From: Pseudomonas sp. BN411
GTDB lineage: Bacteria; Pseudomonadota; Gammaproteobacteria; Pseudomonadales; Pseudomonadaceae
Length of the DNA stretch: 64,000 bases
Assembly (NCBI RefSeq): GCF_029871235.1
Contig: NZ_SSOM01000067.1
Span: 1-64,000 of the forward strand
Direction: 5' to 3'
The translations under genes were made by a program, and so were the position numbers. Within the stretch, counting starts at the first letter, position 1. The number at the start of each line of letters is the position of its first letter. The notes under the pieces were generated by a model. The model made no database searches. It was not told where the DNA came from and was given only the letters and a program-made list of their open reading frames with translations. Positions 31,349-39,521 of the stretch are shown in pieces.

Positions 31349-33069
31349 GACTCGTCAGGCTCCAGCCATCGCAACGCCTTGGCGCGGGCCTGTTCCAGGG
31401 TTTTTACGTAGGCCAATCGGCCCGTCTCCCGATGCACGCCGGCGCGGCGCAGCTTCAGCCGCACCCTGGGTGACGTACCCACCAGCACCAGGCCGACGCC
31501 CTGTCGGCCGTAGTCGTGCAGCAGGTTTTCCAGTGCCGCCAGCGCCGTCATGTCCAGCATGGGCACGGCACTCATCTCGACGATCACCACCTTCACTTCC
31601 GGGTTGAAGCGGCGCAGTACGCTCAGGGCCTTCTCTGCCGCACCGAAGAACAGCGGCCCGCGAATGGCGTAGGCCAGCACCTGTTCGGGCAGCTCGCTCA
31701 GCGCCTCATGGAAGTGGCGGGGCAGGGGCGCGGCGTCGGTCAGGTCGCTCATGCGCTTGATGAACAGGCCGGCCGCCAGCAACAGGCCGACCCCCACCGC
31801 CAGCACCATGTCGAACAGCACGGTCAGCACCAGGCAGGTGAGCAGGACCAGCACATCGTTGCGCGGTGCGATGCGCAGGGTGTGCACCACGTGCCGTGCC
31901 TCGCTCATGTTCCAGGCCACCATCAGCAGCAGCGCCGCCAGGGCCGCCATCGGCAGGTAGCTGAACAGCGGTGCGAGCAGCAGCATCGCCAGCAGCACTA
32001 CGCCGGCGTGGATGATGGCGGCGATGGGCGAACGGGCCCCGGCGCGTACGTTGGCGGCACTACGGGCAATGGCGGCGGTGGCGGTGATGCCGCCGAACAG
32101 CGGGGCGACCAGGTTGCCCAGGCCCTGCCCGAGCAGTTCGGCATTGGGGTCGTGTCGGGTGCCTGCCATGCCGTCGGCCACCACGGCGCAGAGCAGCGAC
32201 TCGATGGCGCCGAGCATGGCGATGGCGAAGGCCGGTGCCAGCAGCTGGCGGATCAGCTCGAACGACAGGCCCAGTGGCTGGCCGTCCGGCCCCGGTAGCT
32301 GCCAGGGCCAGGCGAAGGTGGGCAGGAAGGGTGGGATACCGGGATGGCTGACGCCGTCGACCACATAACTGAAGCGCTCGCCCAGCGTGGCCACGGGCAG
32401 GCCCAGCACCTCCAGCATCAGGCCGAGCAGTGCGCCGAGGGCCAGCGCCACCAGGTGGCCCGGTACCTTGGGTACCAGGCGCGGCCAGATCACCAGCACC
32501 GCGAAGCAGGCAATGGCCACCAGGGTATCGCCCAGGTGTGTGGTCGGCAGCGCCTGGGCCAGCAGGTACAACTGGTCCACGTAGTTCTGCGGCGTATGGG
32601 CCAACTGCAGGCCGAGCAGATCCTTGATTTGCAGGGTGGCGATGACGATGCCGATGCCGGCGGTGAAGCCGAGCGTCACCGGATAGGGGATGAACTGGAT
32701 CAGCCGCCCTAGCCGCGCGAGGCCCATGGCAATGAGGATCAGCCCCGCCATCAGCGTGCAGAGCAGCAGGCCGCCGAGGCCGAACTGCTGGGTGATGGGT
32801 AGCAGGATCACCACGAAGGCCGCAGTGGGGCCGGAAATGTTGAAGCGCGAACCGCCGGTGAGGGCGATTAGCGGCGCCGCCAGCAGCACCGTGTAGAGAC
32901 CATGCTGCGGCGCCACGCCGACGGCGATGGCAAGCGCCATGGCCAGGGGGATGGCGATGATGCCGACGGTCACCCCGGCGGCCAGGTCGCCACGCAGGTT
33001 CGCCAGGCTGTAGCCCTCGCGCAGGGATTGGCGCAGGGCGGCGAAAACAGGGGGGAGGTATGCGGACAT
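31315..33069 (-). CDS. SulP-family inorganic anion transporter
   Basis: A 584-residue SLC26/SulP protein. The N-terminal membrane domain (residues 30-430) begins with LRGDLAAGVTVGIIAIPLAMA and includes GGSRFNISGPTAAF, the family-typical anion-site segment. A cytoplasmic STAS domain lies at about residues 450-565 (VVIVEMSAVPMLDMTALAAL). The substrate could be sulfate, bicarbonate or dicarboxylate. The 3' end overlaps the convergent cupin gene by 34 nt. An extended hydrophilic C terminus follows STAS. Confidence 0.93.
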   Translation of the reverse strand: MSAYLPPVFAALRQSLREGYSLANLRGDLAAGVTVGIIAIPLAMALAIAVGVAPQHGLYTVLLAAPLIALTGGSRFNISGPTAAFVVILLPITQQFGLGGLLLCTLMAGLILIAMGLARLGRLIQFIPYPVTLGFTAGIGIVIATLQIKDLLGLQLAHTPQNYVDQLYLLAQALPTTHLGDTLVAIACFAVLVIWPRLVPKVPGHLVALALGALLGLMLEVLGLPVATLGERFSYVVDGVSHPGIPPFLPTFAWPWQLPGPDGQPLGLSFELIRQLLAPAFAIAMLGAIESLLCAVVADGMAGTRHDPNAELLGQGLGNLVAPLFGGITATAAIARSAANVRAGARSPIAAIIHAGVVLLAMLLLAPLFSYLPMAALAALLLMVAWNMSEARHVVHTLRIAPRNDVLVLLTCLVLTVLFDMVLAVGVGLLLAAGLFIKRMSDLTDAAPLPRHFHEALSELPEQVLAYAIRGPLFFGAAEKALSVLRRFNPEVKVVIVEMSAVPMLDMTALAALENLLHDYGRQGVGLVLVGTSPRVRLKLRRAGVHRETGRLAYVKTLEQARAKALRWLEPDESQLNSEVIQAR

Positions 33070-33198
33070 GGCGGCTCCTTCGCGGCAACCCGCCGAGTAT
33101 AGGGCGGGACGGCGGCGCGCAGGACTGACCTGAGTCGTATGCCAGAGCGCCCCGGGGCCGTGCTAGAGTGCTGCGCTCCCTCGCTGTTGGAGCTTTCG

Positions 33199-33687
33199 AT
33201 GTCCGCCCCCCTGCGCTTTGGCGCTGCTCTCCTGCTGATCCTCTGCCTGCCCGCAGGCGCCGCTGAAAACACCCCCATGCATGCGCAGTTCCTGCCACCG
33301 GACGACCTGTCGCTGCGCCAGGAACAGCCTGAGCTGCAACAGCTGATCCAGATCACCGAGTACGCGGTAGTGCTGGGTAGCCAGCGCCAGTCCAACCAGC
33401 AACCGATTCCCATCACCTCGCCCGCTGTGGTGCGGCTGAAGGGCAAACCGCTGAGCAAGGGCGCCGACGTGCGACAGGTGGTGATCCAGTTCGACGGCGA
33501 AGGCAAGAGCCTGAAGAAGCCCAGCTACGACCCGCAGACCCGTATCCTCAGCCTGAACTACCCGATGGCGCAGTACGCGGCGGTACTCGACTTGCTGCGC
33601 AATGGGCCGGTCTACTGCCAGTTCCTCAGCTATCCCAATGGCCATGTCTGGGCCGACCTGCACAGCGGTGCGGTACGCCCGCGTTGA
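33199..33687 (+). CDS. secreted/periplasmic conserved hypothetical protein
   Basis: A 162-residue protein with a Sec signal peptide (cleavage likely after AGA, near residue 21). The mature part is hydrophilic, with no recognised domain; ALQQLIQITEYAV-like helix followed by short strands, and one cysteine (CQF near residue 140). The ATG at 33199 is preferred to the open start at 33139 because it gives the signal peptide directly. It is followed after 64 nt by the PA4642-family gene and may be its operon partner. Function unknown. Confidence 0.7.
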   Translation: MSAPLRFGAALLLILCLPAGAAENTPMHAQFLPPDDLSLRQEQPELQQLIQITEYAVVLGSQRQSNQQPIPITSPAVVRLKGKPLSKGADVRQVVIQFDGEGKSLKKPSYDPQTRILSLNYPMAQYAAVLDLLRNGPVYCQFLSYPNGHVWADLHSGAVRPR

Positions 33688-33751
33688 GCGTGGGGGCCGG
33701 GCGGGGGTAAACTGCCCGCCCCCGAGATACCCGGCCCGAGAGATGTGAGCG

Positions 33752-34039
33752 ATGCGTAAAGACAAGAAGCAGGTGATTGGCGAAGAAATCTCCGATGACT
33801 CGATCAAGCTGTTCCTCTCGGTCGAGCCGGCCGACTCCACGCCGCCTTCGCTGCACAAGCTGATCAAGGCCTATCGCGGCCTGCGTATCGACGATTTCGA
33901 GCGCTTCGTCGGCTTCTTCATCGAGGCCGGTTTCGACCTCAACGCCAAGGATGAAAACGGCAACGACTTCATCGCCCTGATCCAGGATCAGCGCATGGCC
34001 GAGCCCTATATCGAAGTGATCAAGGCCGCGCGCGGCTGA
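33752..34039 (+). CDS. PA4642-family small protein
   Basis: A 95-residue soluble, acidic protein of a family conserved across Pseudomonas and named after PA4642. The N terminus is MRKDKKQVIGEEISDDSIKL, with a helical core LHKLIKAYRGLRIDDFERFV; residues 60-90 resemble an ankyrin-like helix pair (DLNAKDENGNDFIALI). No function is known. A strong terminator follows 15 nt after the stop. Confidence 0.8.
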   Translation: MRKDKKQVIGEEISDDSIKLFLSVEPADSTPPSLHKLIKAYRGLRIDDFERFVGFFIEAGFDLNAKDENGNDFIALIQDQRMAEPYIEVIKAARG

Positions 34040-34054
34040 TCCCTTCCGCTGTTG

Positions 34055-34084
34055 AAAAAGCCCGCCATTGAGCGGGCTTTTTCA
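34055..34084 (+). terminator. terminator after the PA4642-family gene
   Basis: AAAAAGCCCGC and GCGGGCTTTTT flank a 6-nt loop. The right arm plus 24 nt beyond it is duplicated at 34232-34266. Confidence 0.88.
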
Positions 34085-34104
34085 TGGGCGCGGACACAAT
34101 TCAC
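34070..34104. repeat. 35-bp direct repeat, copy A
   Basis: It begins GAGCGGGCTTTTTCAT and ends ATTCAC; 33 of 35 positions match copy B at 34232-34266. The two copies flank the CGTAGGATGGGT-type element, and the repeat includes the right arm of the terminator. Confidence 0.8.
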
Positions 34105-34121
34105 AGGGGTGGCCCTAGAGC

Positions 34122-34208
34122 CGTAGGATGGGTGGAGCGGAGCGATACCCATGCGGACAAGGCTGATGGGTATCGCAAGCTCGCGGAACGCCGCCCGCCC
34201 CACTCTAC
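34122..34208. repeat. CGTAGGATGGGT-type palindromic repeat, copy 2
   Basis: The left end CGTAGGATGGGT is the same as in the copy at 27964-28049, and internal GATACCCAT and ATGGGTATC pair. The right end is diverged (CCCACTCTACGTC). There is no gene inside the 330-bp gap between the PA4642-family gene and mqo; the gap holds this element, its flanking duplication, a half REP near 34273-34300 and two terminators. Confidence 0.7.
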
Positions 34209-34231
34209 GTCGCTGACAAAAACCCTCCGTA

Positions 34232-34266
34232 GAGCGGGCTTTTTCATTGGCGCGGACAAAATTCAC
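34232..34266. repeat. 35-bp direct repeat, copy B
   Basis: Copy of 34070-34104 with two mismatches. The sequence before it (ACAAAAACCCTCCGTAGA) still resembles the left arm of the upstream terminator, so the duplicated unit was probably about 65 bp. Confidence 0.75.
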
Positions 34267-34326
34267 GGACACGAGCGTTCGCGAGCAGAGCTCGCTCCCA
34301 CAAAAAGCGCTGCCTCAGGCAATAAA

Positions 34327-34350
34327 AAACCGCCCCGAAGGGCGGTTTCT
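34327..34350 (-). terminator. mqo terminator
   Basis: AACCGCCC and GGGCGGTT flank CGAA with A-run and T-rich sides, 20 nt past the mqo stop. It is almost symmetric and may stop transcription from both sides. Confidence 0.85.
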
Positions 34351-34369
34351 TTCAGCTCAACGCTGGGAC

Positions 34370-35887
34370 TCAGGCGATGCTCTGGGTCGCAGTGTTGACG
34401 CTGGTCAGGCCCAGGGCCGCGTCGGAACGGGCGCTGATGTCGCGGTACAGGGCCGCGTCGCTTTCCAGGGCCTTTTCGCGGGCCGGGAAGATTTCCTTCA
34501 GCTTGGTCGTCCACTGCTCGGAACGGGCCTGCTCGGCGAAGCAGCGCTCGATCAGGTTGAGCATGATGGAGACGGTCACCGAAGCACCCGGGGAAGCACC
34601 CAGCAGTGCGGCGATGCTGCCGTCTTCGGAGGAGACCAGTTCGGTGCCGAACTGCAGGACGCCGCCCTTTTTGTTGTCCTTCTTGATGATCTGCACGCGC
34701 TGGCCGGCCACTTCCAGGCGCCAGTCGGCCGGGTCGAGGTCCGGGTAGAACTTGCGCAGGGCATCCAGGCGCTGATCCTGGGACTGCATCACTTCCTTGA
34801 TCAGGTAGCGAGTCAGGTCCATGTTGTCGCGAGCCACGGAGAGCATCGGCAGGAGGTTGCTCGGGCGGACCGAAAGCGGCAGGTCCATGAAGGAACCGTG
34901 CTTCAGGAACTTGGTGGTGAAACCGGCATAGGGTCCGAACAGCAGGGACTTCTTGCCATCGACCACGCGGGTGTCCAGGTGCGGCACGGACATCGGCGGG
35001 GCACCGACTTCAGCCTGGCTGTAGACCTTGGCCTGGTGCTGCTTGACCACTTCGGGGTTGTCGCAGCGCAGCCACTGGCCGCTGACCGGGAAGCCGCCGA
35101 AGCCCTTGCCCTCGTCAATGCCGGAAAGCTGCAGCAGCGGCAGCGCGCCGCCGCCAGCGCCGAGGAACACGAAGCGTGCGGATACTTCGCGACTGGCGCC
35201 GCTCTGGGTGTTCTTGATGCTGACTTTCCAGCCGCTGTCGGTGCGGTTGAGGTCGGTGACCTTCTGGAAGTAGCTGACGCGAGTGCCCTGCAGGCTTTCG
35301 AGATACTGCAGCAGCTGATTGGTGACCGCGCCGAAGTTGACGTCGGTGCCGTTCATGGCGCGGGTCGCGGCGATCTTCTCGGACGCATCGCGTCCTTTCA
35401 TCATCAGCGGCGTCCATTTGGCCATGGTGGCGCGGTCTTCGGTGTATTCCATCTCGCTGAAGGCGTGGTGCTGACTGAGCAGCTCGAAGCGCTTCTTGAG
35501 GAAGGCGGTGTCCTTGTCGCCGCGCACGAAGGAGAGGTGCGGGACAGCATTGATGAAGGTCTTGGGCGAGCCGAACGCGCTCTTGCCGCTCATGTAGGCC
35601 CAGAACTGCTTGGAAACCTCGAACTGGGCGTTGATGTTGACGGCCTTCTTGATGTCGATGGAGCCATCGGCCGCCTGGGGCGTGTAGTTCAGTTCGCAGA
35701 GGCCCGCATGACCGGTACCTGCGTTGTTCCAGGGGTTGGAGCTTTCGATCGCCCCCGACTCCCGGAGTTCTGCGATCTCCAGCTTGATGCCGGGATCGAG
35801 CTCTTTAAGCAGTACCGCTAGCGTAGCGCTCATGATGCCGGCCCCGACCAGCAACACGTCCACTGCTTCGTAATCGTTTTGCGCCAT
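34370..35887 (-). CDS. mqo: malate:quinone oxidoreductase
   Basis: Peripheral membrane FAD enzyme that oxidises malate to oxaloacetate and passes electrons to quinone, bypassing NAD-linked malate dehydrogenase in the TCA cycle. The 505-residue protein has the FAD motif [20 protein letters not shown] at residues 9-28, [19 protein letters not shown] near residues 53-71 and [17 protein letters not shown] later on. It corresponds to mqoB (PA4640, from memory). The upstream 350 bp lack a gene but contain two striking palindromes at 36026-36035 and 36165-36187. Confidence 0.96.
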   Translation of the reverse strand: MAQNDYEAVDVLLVGAGIMSATLAVLLKELDPGIKLEIAELRESGAIESSNPWNNAGTGHAGLCELNYTPQAADGSIDIKKAVNINAQFEVSKQFWAYMSGKSAFGSPKTFINAVPHLSFVRGDKDTAFLKKRFELLSQHHAFSEMEYTEDRATMAKWTPLMMKGRDASEKIAATRAMNGTDVNFGAVTNQLLQYLESLQGTRVSYFQKVTDLNRTDSGWKVSIKNTQSGASREVSARFVFLGAGGGALPLLQLSGIDEGKGFGGFPVSGQWLRCDNPEVVKQHQAKVYSQAEVGAPPMSVPHLDTRVVDGKKSLLFGPYAGFTTKFLKHGSFMDLPLSVRPSNLLPMLSVARDNMDLTRYLIKEVMQSQDQRLDALRKFYPDLDPADWRLEVAGQRVQIIKKDNKKGGVLQFGTELVSSEDGSIAALLGASPGASVTVSIMLNLIERCFAEQARSEQWTTKLKEIFPAREKALESDAALYRDISARSDAALGLTSVNTATQSIA

Positions 35888-36025
35888 TTGCTCGCCACTC
35901 TCTCGTGAAGTAGTGAAAAACCGTCATCTCACGCTCTTTTGGAGACGTGAACCTCAAAAGATTCGCCTGCTCCCGGACAAGCCGCTTCCGTCTGCACGCG
36001 CGTTGCCACGCGTGCGTCCCTGCAA

Positions 36026-36035
36026 CAAACGTTTG
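36026..36035. promoter_or_regulatory. CAAACGTTTG palindrome upstream of mqo
   Basis: A perfect 10-bp palindrome within TGCAACAAACGTTTGCA, 139 bp before the mqo start. The core resembles operators of LacI-family regulators and, less closely, PsrA-type sites, which need 2-4 extra bases in the middle. Confidence 0.4.
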
Positions 36036-36164
36036 CAATACGGGCGGAAGGATGCGGCAAGCCAACGAGTGGCAGCGCGAAAAGTGGACGGCTCTCTGTG
36101 GGGCTGTGCGGATGCCCAAGCTGGCGCGAGGTGCGGTGTTGCGAGGCCCGATCAGGAGACGACC

Positions 36165-36187
36165 TTATAATCGGGGGGCGATTATAA
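36165..36187. promoter_or_regulatory. TTATAATCG inverted repeat upstream of mqo
   Basis: TTATAATCG and CGATTATAA form a perfect 9-bp inverted repeat around GGGGG. Each arm contains a TATAAT hexamer, so it may be a -10 element embedded in an operator. It lies 278 bp before the mqo start, implying a long mqo leader, and 53 bp past the stop of the small minus-strand gene. Confidence 0.45.
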
Positions 36188-36239
36188 CGATGAAATGGGG
36201 CGAATAGGGCGCTTGGTGTGACTTTTCTTCTTCCGCCGG

Positions 36240-36473
36240 TCAGGCTGCCAACGCGCGGCGGCGCGAAGATTGTCCGACGACCGGTGCGACGCGAGCGCTG
36301 GCGGGGAGGGGCTGGTCGAGCCAGGCAAGGCTGGCTTCGCTGACTTCGACCCAATTGCCGCTGGCCGGACGGTCGATTCCCTGGTGCAGGCCACGGCAGA
36401 TCCCGGTTTGATCCACCAGCGCGAAGCTGCGGCGTTGCGGGCGGCGGGCGAACAGGGACCAGAAGAGGATCAT
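36240..36473 (-). CDS. small conserved hypothetical protein
   Basis: A 77-residue basic protein starting MILFWSLFARRPQRRSFALV, with a short hydrophobic N terminus then a soluble region containing NWVEVSEASLAWLDQPLP. The ATG has GGAG about 8 nt upstream. I recall a small gene at this place in PAO1 (PA4639), but no function. The ORF is upstream of mqo in the same direction. Confidence 0.55.
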   Translation of the reverse strand: MILFWSLFARRPQRRSFALVDQTGICRGLHQGIDRPASGNWVEVSEASLAWLDQPLPASARVAPVVGQSSRRRALAA

Positions 36474-36647
36474 CGGGGCTACTCCAATAGGGCAAAGCCT
36501 TTATCCCATGGGGGCGTGACAGGGGCATGACAGGAACCGCGCATGCGGATGGCGGTCTGATATTGCATGGGGCTGGCGCACTGTCAGTACCCGGGTCGGC
36601 TGGTTATACTGCCGGCCGTTTTGCTTTCATTCCTGGAGAGAAAAAGC

Positions 36648-37232
36648 ATGCTGACTCGCTCGTTGCTTGGCCTGCTGGCCGCCCTCAGCCTGACCCTCGT
36701 CGGCTGTGCCCTCAGCCCGCAGCAACTCAGCCCGCAACCCAAACTCACCGGCCCGCTGACTCCGGTTGGCCAGGGCCAGCCGGTGGTGGTGCGCGTCGCC
36801 GACGGTCGTCCGTCTCCGGTGCTCGGCACCCGTGGCGGCATCTACGCCGATACCAGCGCCATCAGCGTCCAGGGCCAGGACATCCTGCCGCGCCTGCAGG
36901 CTGAAGCCGAGGCCGCCGTGCGCCTGCTGGGCTTCACCCCGTCGCCCAACGCCTACAACGCGCCGCAGCTGACCCTGACCCTGGCCGACCTGAAGTACCA
37001 GTCGCCCAAGGAAACCTACGTGACCGAGGCCAACATCAGCGCCAGCTTCCGTGTCGATGTGCAGAACAGCGCCCGTCGTTACAGCGGCAAGTACGGTGCT
37101 TCGCTGAACCAGCGCTTCGGCACCGCGCCGAACCAGCAGACCAACACCAAGCTGGTGAGCGATGTGCTGAGCGATGCCCTGACCCGCGCCTTCAAGGATC
37201 CGACCATCGGTCAGGTCCTGTCCCAGCAGTAA
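36648..37232 (+). CDS. YajG-family lipoprotein
   Basis: A 194-residue outer-membrane lipoprotein precursor: signal peptide with lipobox LVGC (Cys20). The mature domain has the YajG/DUF4136-like pattern of VVVRVADGRPSPVLGTRGG followed by helical ILPRLQAEAEAAVRLLGF. The ATG at 36648 follows GGAGAG and gives the signal peptide directly. The exact function is unknown; YajG relatives are linked to envelope stability. A strong terminator follows. Confidence 0.85.
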   Translation: MLTRSLLGLLAALSLTLVGCALSPQQLSPQPKLTGPLTPVGQGQPVVVRVADGRPSPVLGTRGGIYADTSAISVQGQDILPRLQAEAEAAVRLLGFTPSPNAYNAPQLTLTLADLKYQSPKETYVTEANISASFRVDVQNSARRYSGKYGASLNQRFGTAPNQQTNTKLVSDVLSDALTRAFKDPTIGQVLSQQ

Positions 37233-37248
37233 GCGGACGCCAAGCGAG

Positions 37249-37275
37249 AAAGCCCGGCCATGTGCCGGGCTTTTT
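37249..37275 (+). terminator. terminator after the YajG lipoprotein gene
   Basis: AAAGCCCGGC and GCCGGGCTTT flank a CATGT loop and run into five Ts, 16 nt after the stop. Confidence 0.88.
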
Positions 37276-37437
37276 CGTTTCCGGCCGGACAGCGGCGGCA
37301 TTCGTCGGAACGTCCATCAGCGAAGCCGCCGGTTCGGTAAACTTTGCGCCATCCCGAGAACCGCCCGGAATCAGGGTGGACTGTTCCTTGTCTTGCAGGT
37401 TGCGTGCACGGCTGCACCCCCTGAAGCGGAGTTTGAG

Positions 37438-37722
37438 ATGTCGCTGCAGGCGCTTTGGGCCATGTTTCTGGCCCACCCCGCCCAGGTCGTGAATGGCCTG
37501 GCCCTGTTCTTTGCATGTGCTGGTGCCTGGGTGCTGCTGGCTACCCGTTGGCGCGAGCAGCGCTCCATCGCCCGTCTGGCCGCCGAAAGCGAGCTGGAAG
37601 GGGTGGGCGGCCCCACCGTCCAGGATGAGTCGGCGCAGCGCCTGAATCGCTTCTTCTATGCCTTCGGCTACTTCAGCCTGGCCGTGGCCCTCGGCGTCTC
37701 CTGGGCCAGTACCCAGGTCTGA
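37438..37722 (+). CDS. small inner-membrane protein
   Basis: A 94-residue protein with two predicted membrane helices: VVNGLALFFACAGAWVLLAT near residues 17-36 and FFYAFGYFSLAVALGVSWA near residues 71-89, joined by a charged cytoplasmic loop. The ATG at 37438 has GGAG upstream and is preferred to 37393. I do not recognise a family beyond Pseudomonas conservation. It is followed by a strong terminator. Confidence 0.7.
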   Translation: MSLQALWAMFLAHPAQVVNGLALFFACAGAWVLLATRWREQRSIARLAAESELEGVGGPTVQDESAQRLNRFFYAFGYFSLAVALGVSWASTQV

Positions 37723-37733
37723 GCCCGCAATGA

Positions 37734-37765
37734 AAAACGGCGACCTTCGGGTCGCCGTTTTCTTT
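37734..37765. terminator. bidirectional terminator
   Basis: AAAACGGCGACC and GGTCGCCGTTTT form a perfect 12-bp stem closed by a TTCG tetraloop. It lies between convergent genes, the membrane protein gene on + and the acyltransferase gene on -. Confidence 0.9.
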
Positions 37766-37786
37766 TGTGCCGAGCCTTGATGCGAA

Positions 37787-38950
37787 TCAGAGCGGCAGCC
37801 CGGCCTTGATCCGGTACTGGTTGCGCACCGGGGTGGCGTACTGCTGGATCAGGTACGGGCGCTGTACCTCCGGGCAGGCGCCCAGGCGCTTCTGCCACTC
37901 GGCCTGGGCGCGGGCCAGTTCATCCTCGCCGAATACCTCGGCCGCCGTCGGCACGCGCAGTTCGGGATCGCGTTCGCTCCACATGGCGTAAGCCAGGTAA
38001 TGCACGGGGAACAGCCGGTAGCCACCGAGGATCTGCTTGTCGATTTCCTGGGCCAGCTGCTTGGCGTCTTCGCTGGCGCTGCCGATCTCGCTGCCGAAGG
38101 CGATGTGCACACGGCCCTTGTAGCCGGTGATGCCCAGGGCAATGCTCGCGTCGTCCTCACCTGGCGCCTTGGCGTAGCTGCCGGTGCTGGCGCGGACCTG
38201 CAGCTCGCGGGCCTTGGCCTGGTCGCAGGGATCGTACTCGTAGCTGATGGACACCGGGATCAGGTGCAGGTCGCGGATCACCTGTGGGAAAGGTTCGTCC
38301 TTGCGGCTCATGTGGAACATCTTGAGGATCGCCGAATCGGTGCGATCGTCACCGTCCTTGGCGCGGCCTTCGGCCTGGGCGATCCAGATCGACTGGCCGT
38401 CCTTGCAGATCGAGTGGTTGATATAGGCCGACAGCAATTGGAAGGCCGCCAGCTTCTCGCGGCGGCCGGCCAGGTTGCGGTGCACGATGAAACTCTTGTT
38501 CAGGCGCATCAGATCGCTGACGAAGGGCTTCTGCAGCAGGTTGTCGCCGATGGCGATGCGCGGTGTCGGCAGGCCGGCGTGGTACACGGCGTAGTTGACG
38601 AAGGCCGGGTCCATCACGATGTCGCGGTGATTGGCCAGGAACAGGTAGGCGGTGCCCGGCTTCAGGCGTTCCACACCCGAGTAGGTCACGCCGTCGGTGG
38701 CGCGCTCGATGGTGTTGTCCACATAGGGCTCGATGCGGTCCTGCAGCGCGGCGACGGAATCGATGCTGGCGAACTCGCGACGCAGCCGATGAGCTATAAC
38801 AGGCTTGAGGAGCCAGCCCAGCGGCCCCGCCAGCTTCGGGAAACGATAGCGGGTGAGGGTGCCGAGGAAAGCGTCGTCGGCGAACAGGCGCGAAAGCACC
38901 GTCGAGACCTCGGCATCGTCATAGGGTCGGATGGCTTCAAATTCGCCCAT
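37787..38950 (-). CDS. 1-acylglycerol-3-phosphate acyltransferase-like protein (LPLAT family)
   Basis: A 387-residue protein with a PlsC-like domain. The catalytic motif is LFLANHRDIVMDPAFVNY, with His108 and Asp114, a five-residue spacing instead of the usual HX4D; this variant seems typical of this long subgroup. No clear membrane helix precedes it. Later segments (VHIAFGSEIG, LFPVHYLAYAMW) are subgroup-specific. The likely role is in phospholipid or ornithine-lipid acylation; the acceptor is unknown. It is convergent with the small membrane protein gene. Confidence 0.82.
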   Translation of the reverse strand: MGEFEAIRPYDDAEVSTVLSRLFADDAFLGTLTRYRFPKLAGPLGWLLKPVIAHRLRREFASIDSVAALQDRIEPYVDNTIERATDGVTYSGVERLKPGTAYLFLANHRDIVMDPAFVNYAVYHAGLPTPRIAIGDNLLQKPFVSDLMRLNKSFIVHRNLAGRREKLAAFQLLSAYINHSICKDGQSIWIAQAEGRAKDGDDRTDSAILKMFHMSRKDEPFPQVIRDLHLIPVSISYEYDPCDQAKARELQVRASTGSYAKAPGEDDASIALGITGYKGRVHIAFGSEIGSASEDAKQLAQEIDKQILGGYRLFPVHYLAYAMWSERDPELRVPTAAEVFGEDELARAQAEWQKRLGACPEVQRPYLIQQYATPVRNQYRIKAGLPL

Positions 38951-39054
38951 TGGTCACTCTTGTTCTGGAATCGGCTGGGTGTAGGTGGAGGCCCCGCAGC
39001 ACGGAGCCTGAAGTAGACCGGCGATTATACAGGCAAGTCACACGGGAGGCGGGG

Positions 39055-39237
39055 ATGCTGGAAACAGAGGGCTATCAATGCCCCTACTGCGGCGAGCCGG
39101 CCGAGGCCGTGCTTGACCTTTCCGGTGGCGACCAGCAGTACATCGAAGACTGCCCGGTGTGTTGCCGGCCCATCCTGTTCCTGCTCTGGACCGATGGCCG
39201 GGCGTGGAATCTGGAGGTTCGTCGGGAGGATGACTGA
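39055..39237 (+). CDS. CPXCG motif-containing cysteine-rich protein
   Basis: A 60-residue small protein with two zinc-ribbon knuckles, CPYCG at residues 9-13 and CPVC at 33-36. Start ATG 39055 has GGGAGG upstream. The family is of unknown role, probably zinc-binding. Its stop overlaps the start of the DUF2007 gene (TGATG), so the two are coupled. Confidence 0.85.
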   Translation: MLETEGYQCPYCGEPAEAVLDLSGGDQQYIEDCPVCCRPILFLLWTDGRAWNLEVRREDD

Positions 39238-39497
39238 TGCGGCGCATCTATGAGCCCAGGGACCTGATCGAAGCGGAATTGCTCATGGGCATGCTGGCCA
39301 GCGAAGGCGTGGAGGCATACCTGGCCGGCGGCCATCTGCTGGGCGGCATCGGGGAGCTGCCGGTGTTCGGACTGCTCGGCCTGCTGGTCGAAGACGAGGA
39401 CGCCGAACGCGCCAGAGGGCTGATCGCCGCGTACAATGCCGCGCAACCCCTGGCGGGCGAGGAGCCCGACAGTTACCCCGGCACTCTGCTCTGCTGA
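39237..39497 (+). CDS. DUF2007 putative signal-transducing protein
   Basis: An 86-residue protein of the DUF2007 family, a small alpha-beta fold related to PII-like proteins. The typical core is ELLMGMLASEGVEAYLAGGH followed by LLGLLVEDEDAERARGLI. It overlaps the CPXCG gene by 1 nt and precedes the YedK-like gene by 24 nt; the three form a short operon. Partner and ligand are unknown. Confidence 0.85.
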   Translation: MRRIYEPRDLIEAELLMGMLASEGVEAYLAGGHLLGGIGELPVFGLLGLLVEDEDAERARGLIAAYNAAQPLAGEEPDSYPGTLLC

Positions 39498-39521
39498 TCC
39501 CCGACCCGAACTGGCTGCCCA

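Noticed and set aside
36026-36035. CAAACGTTTG as a definite PsrA operator
   Set aside because: The PsrA consensus has 2-4 extra bases between AAAC and GTTT; here there are none, so the assignment is left open.
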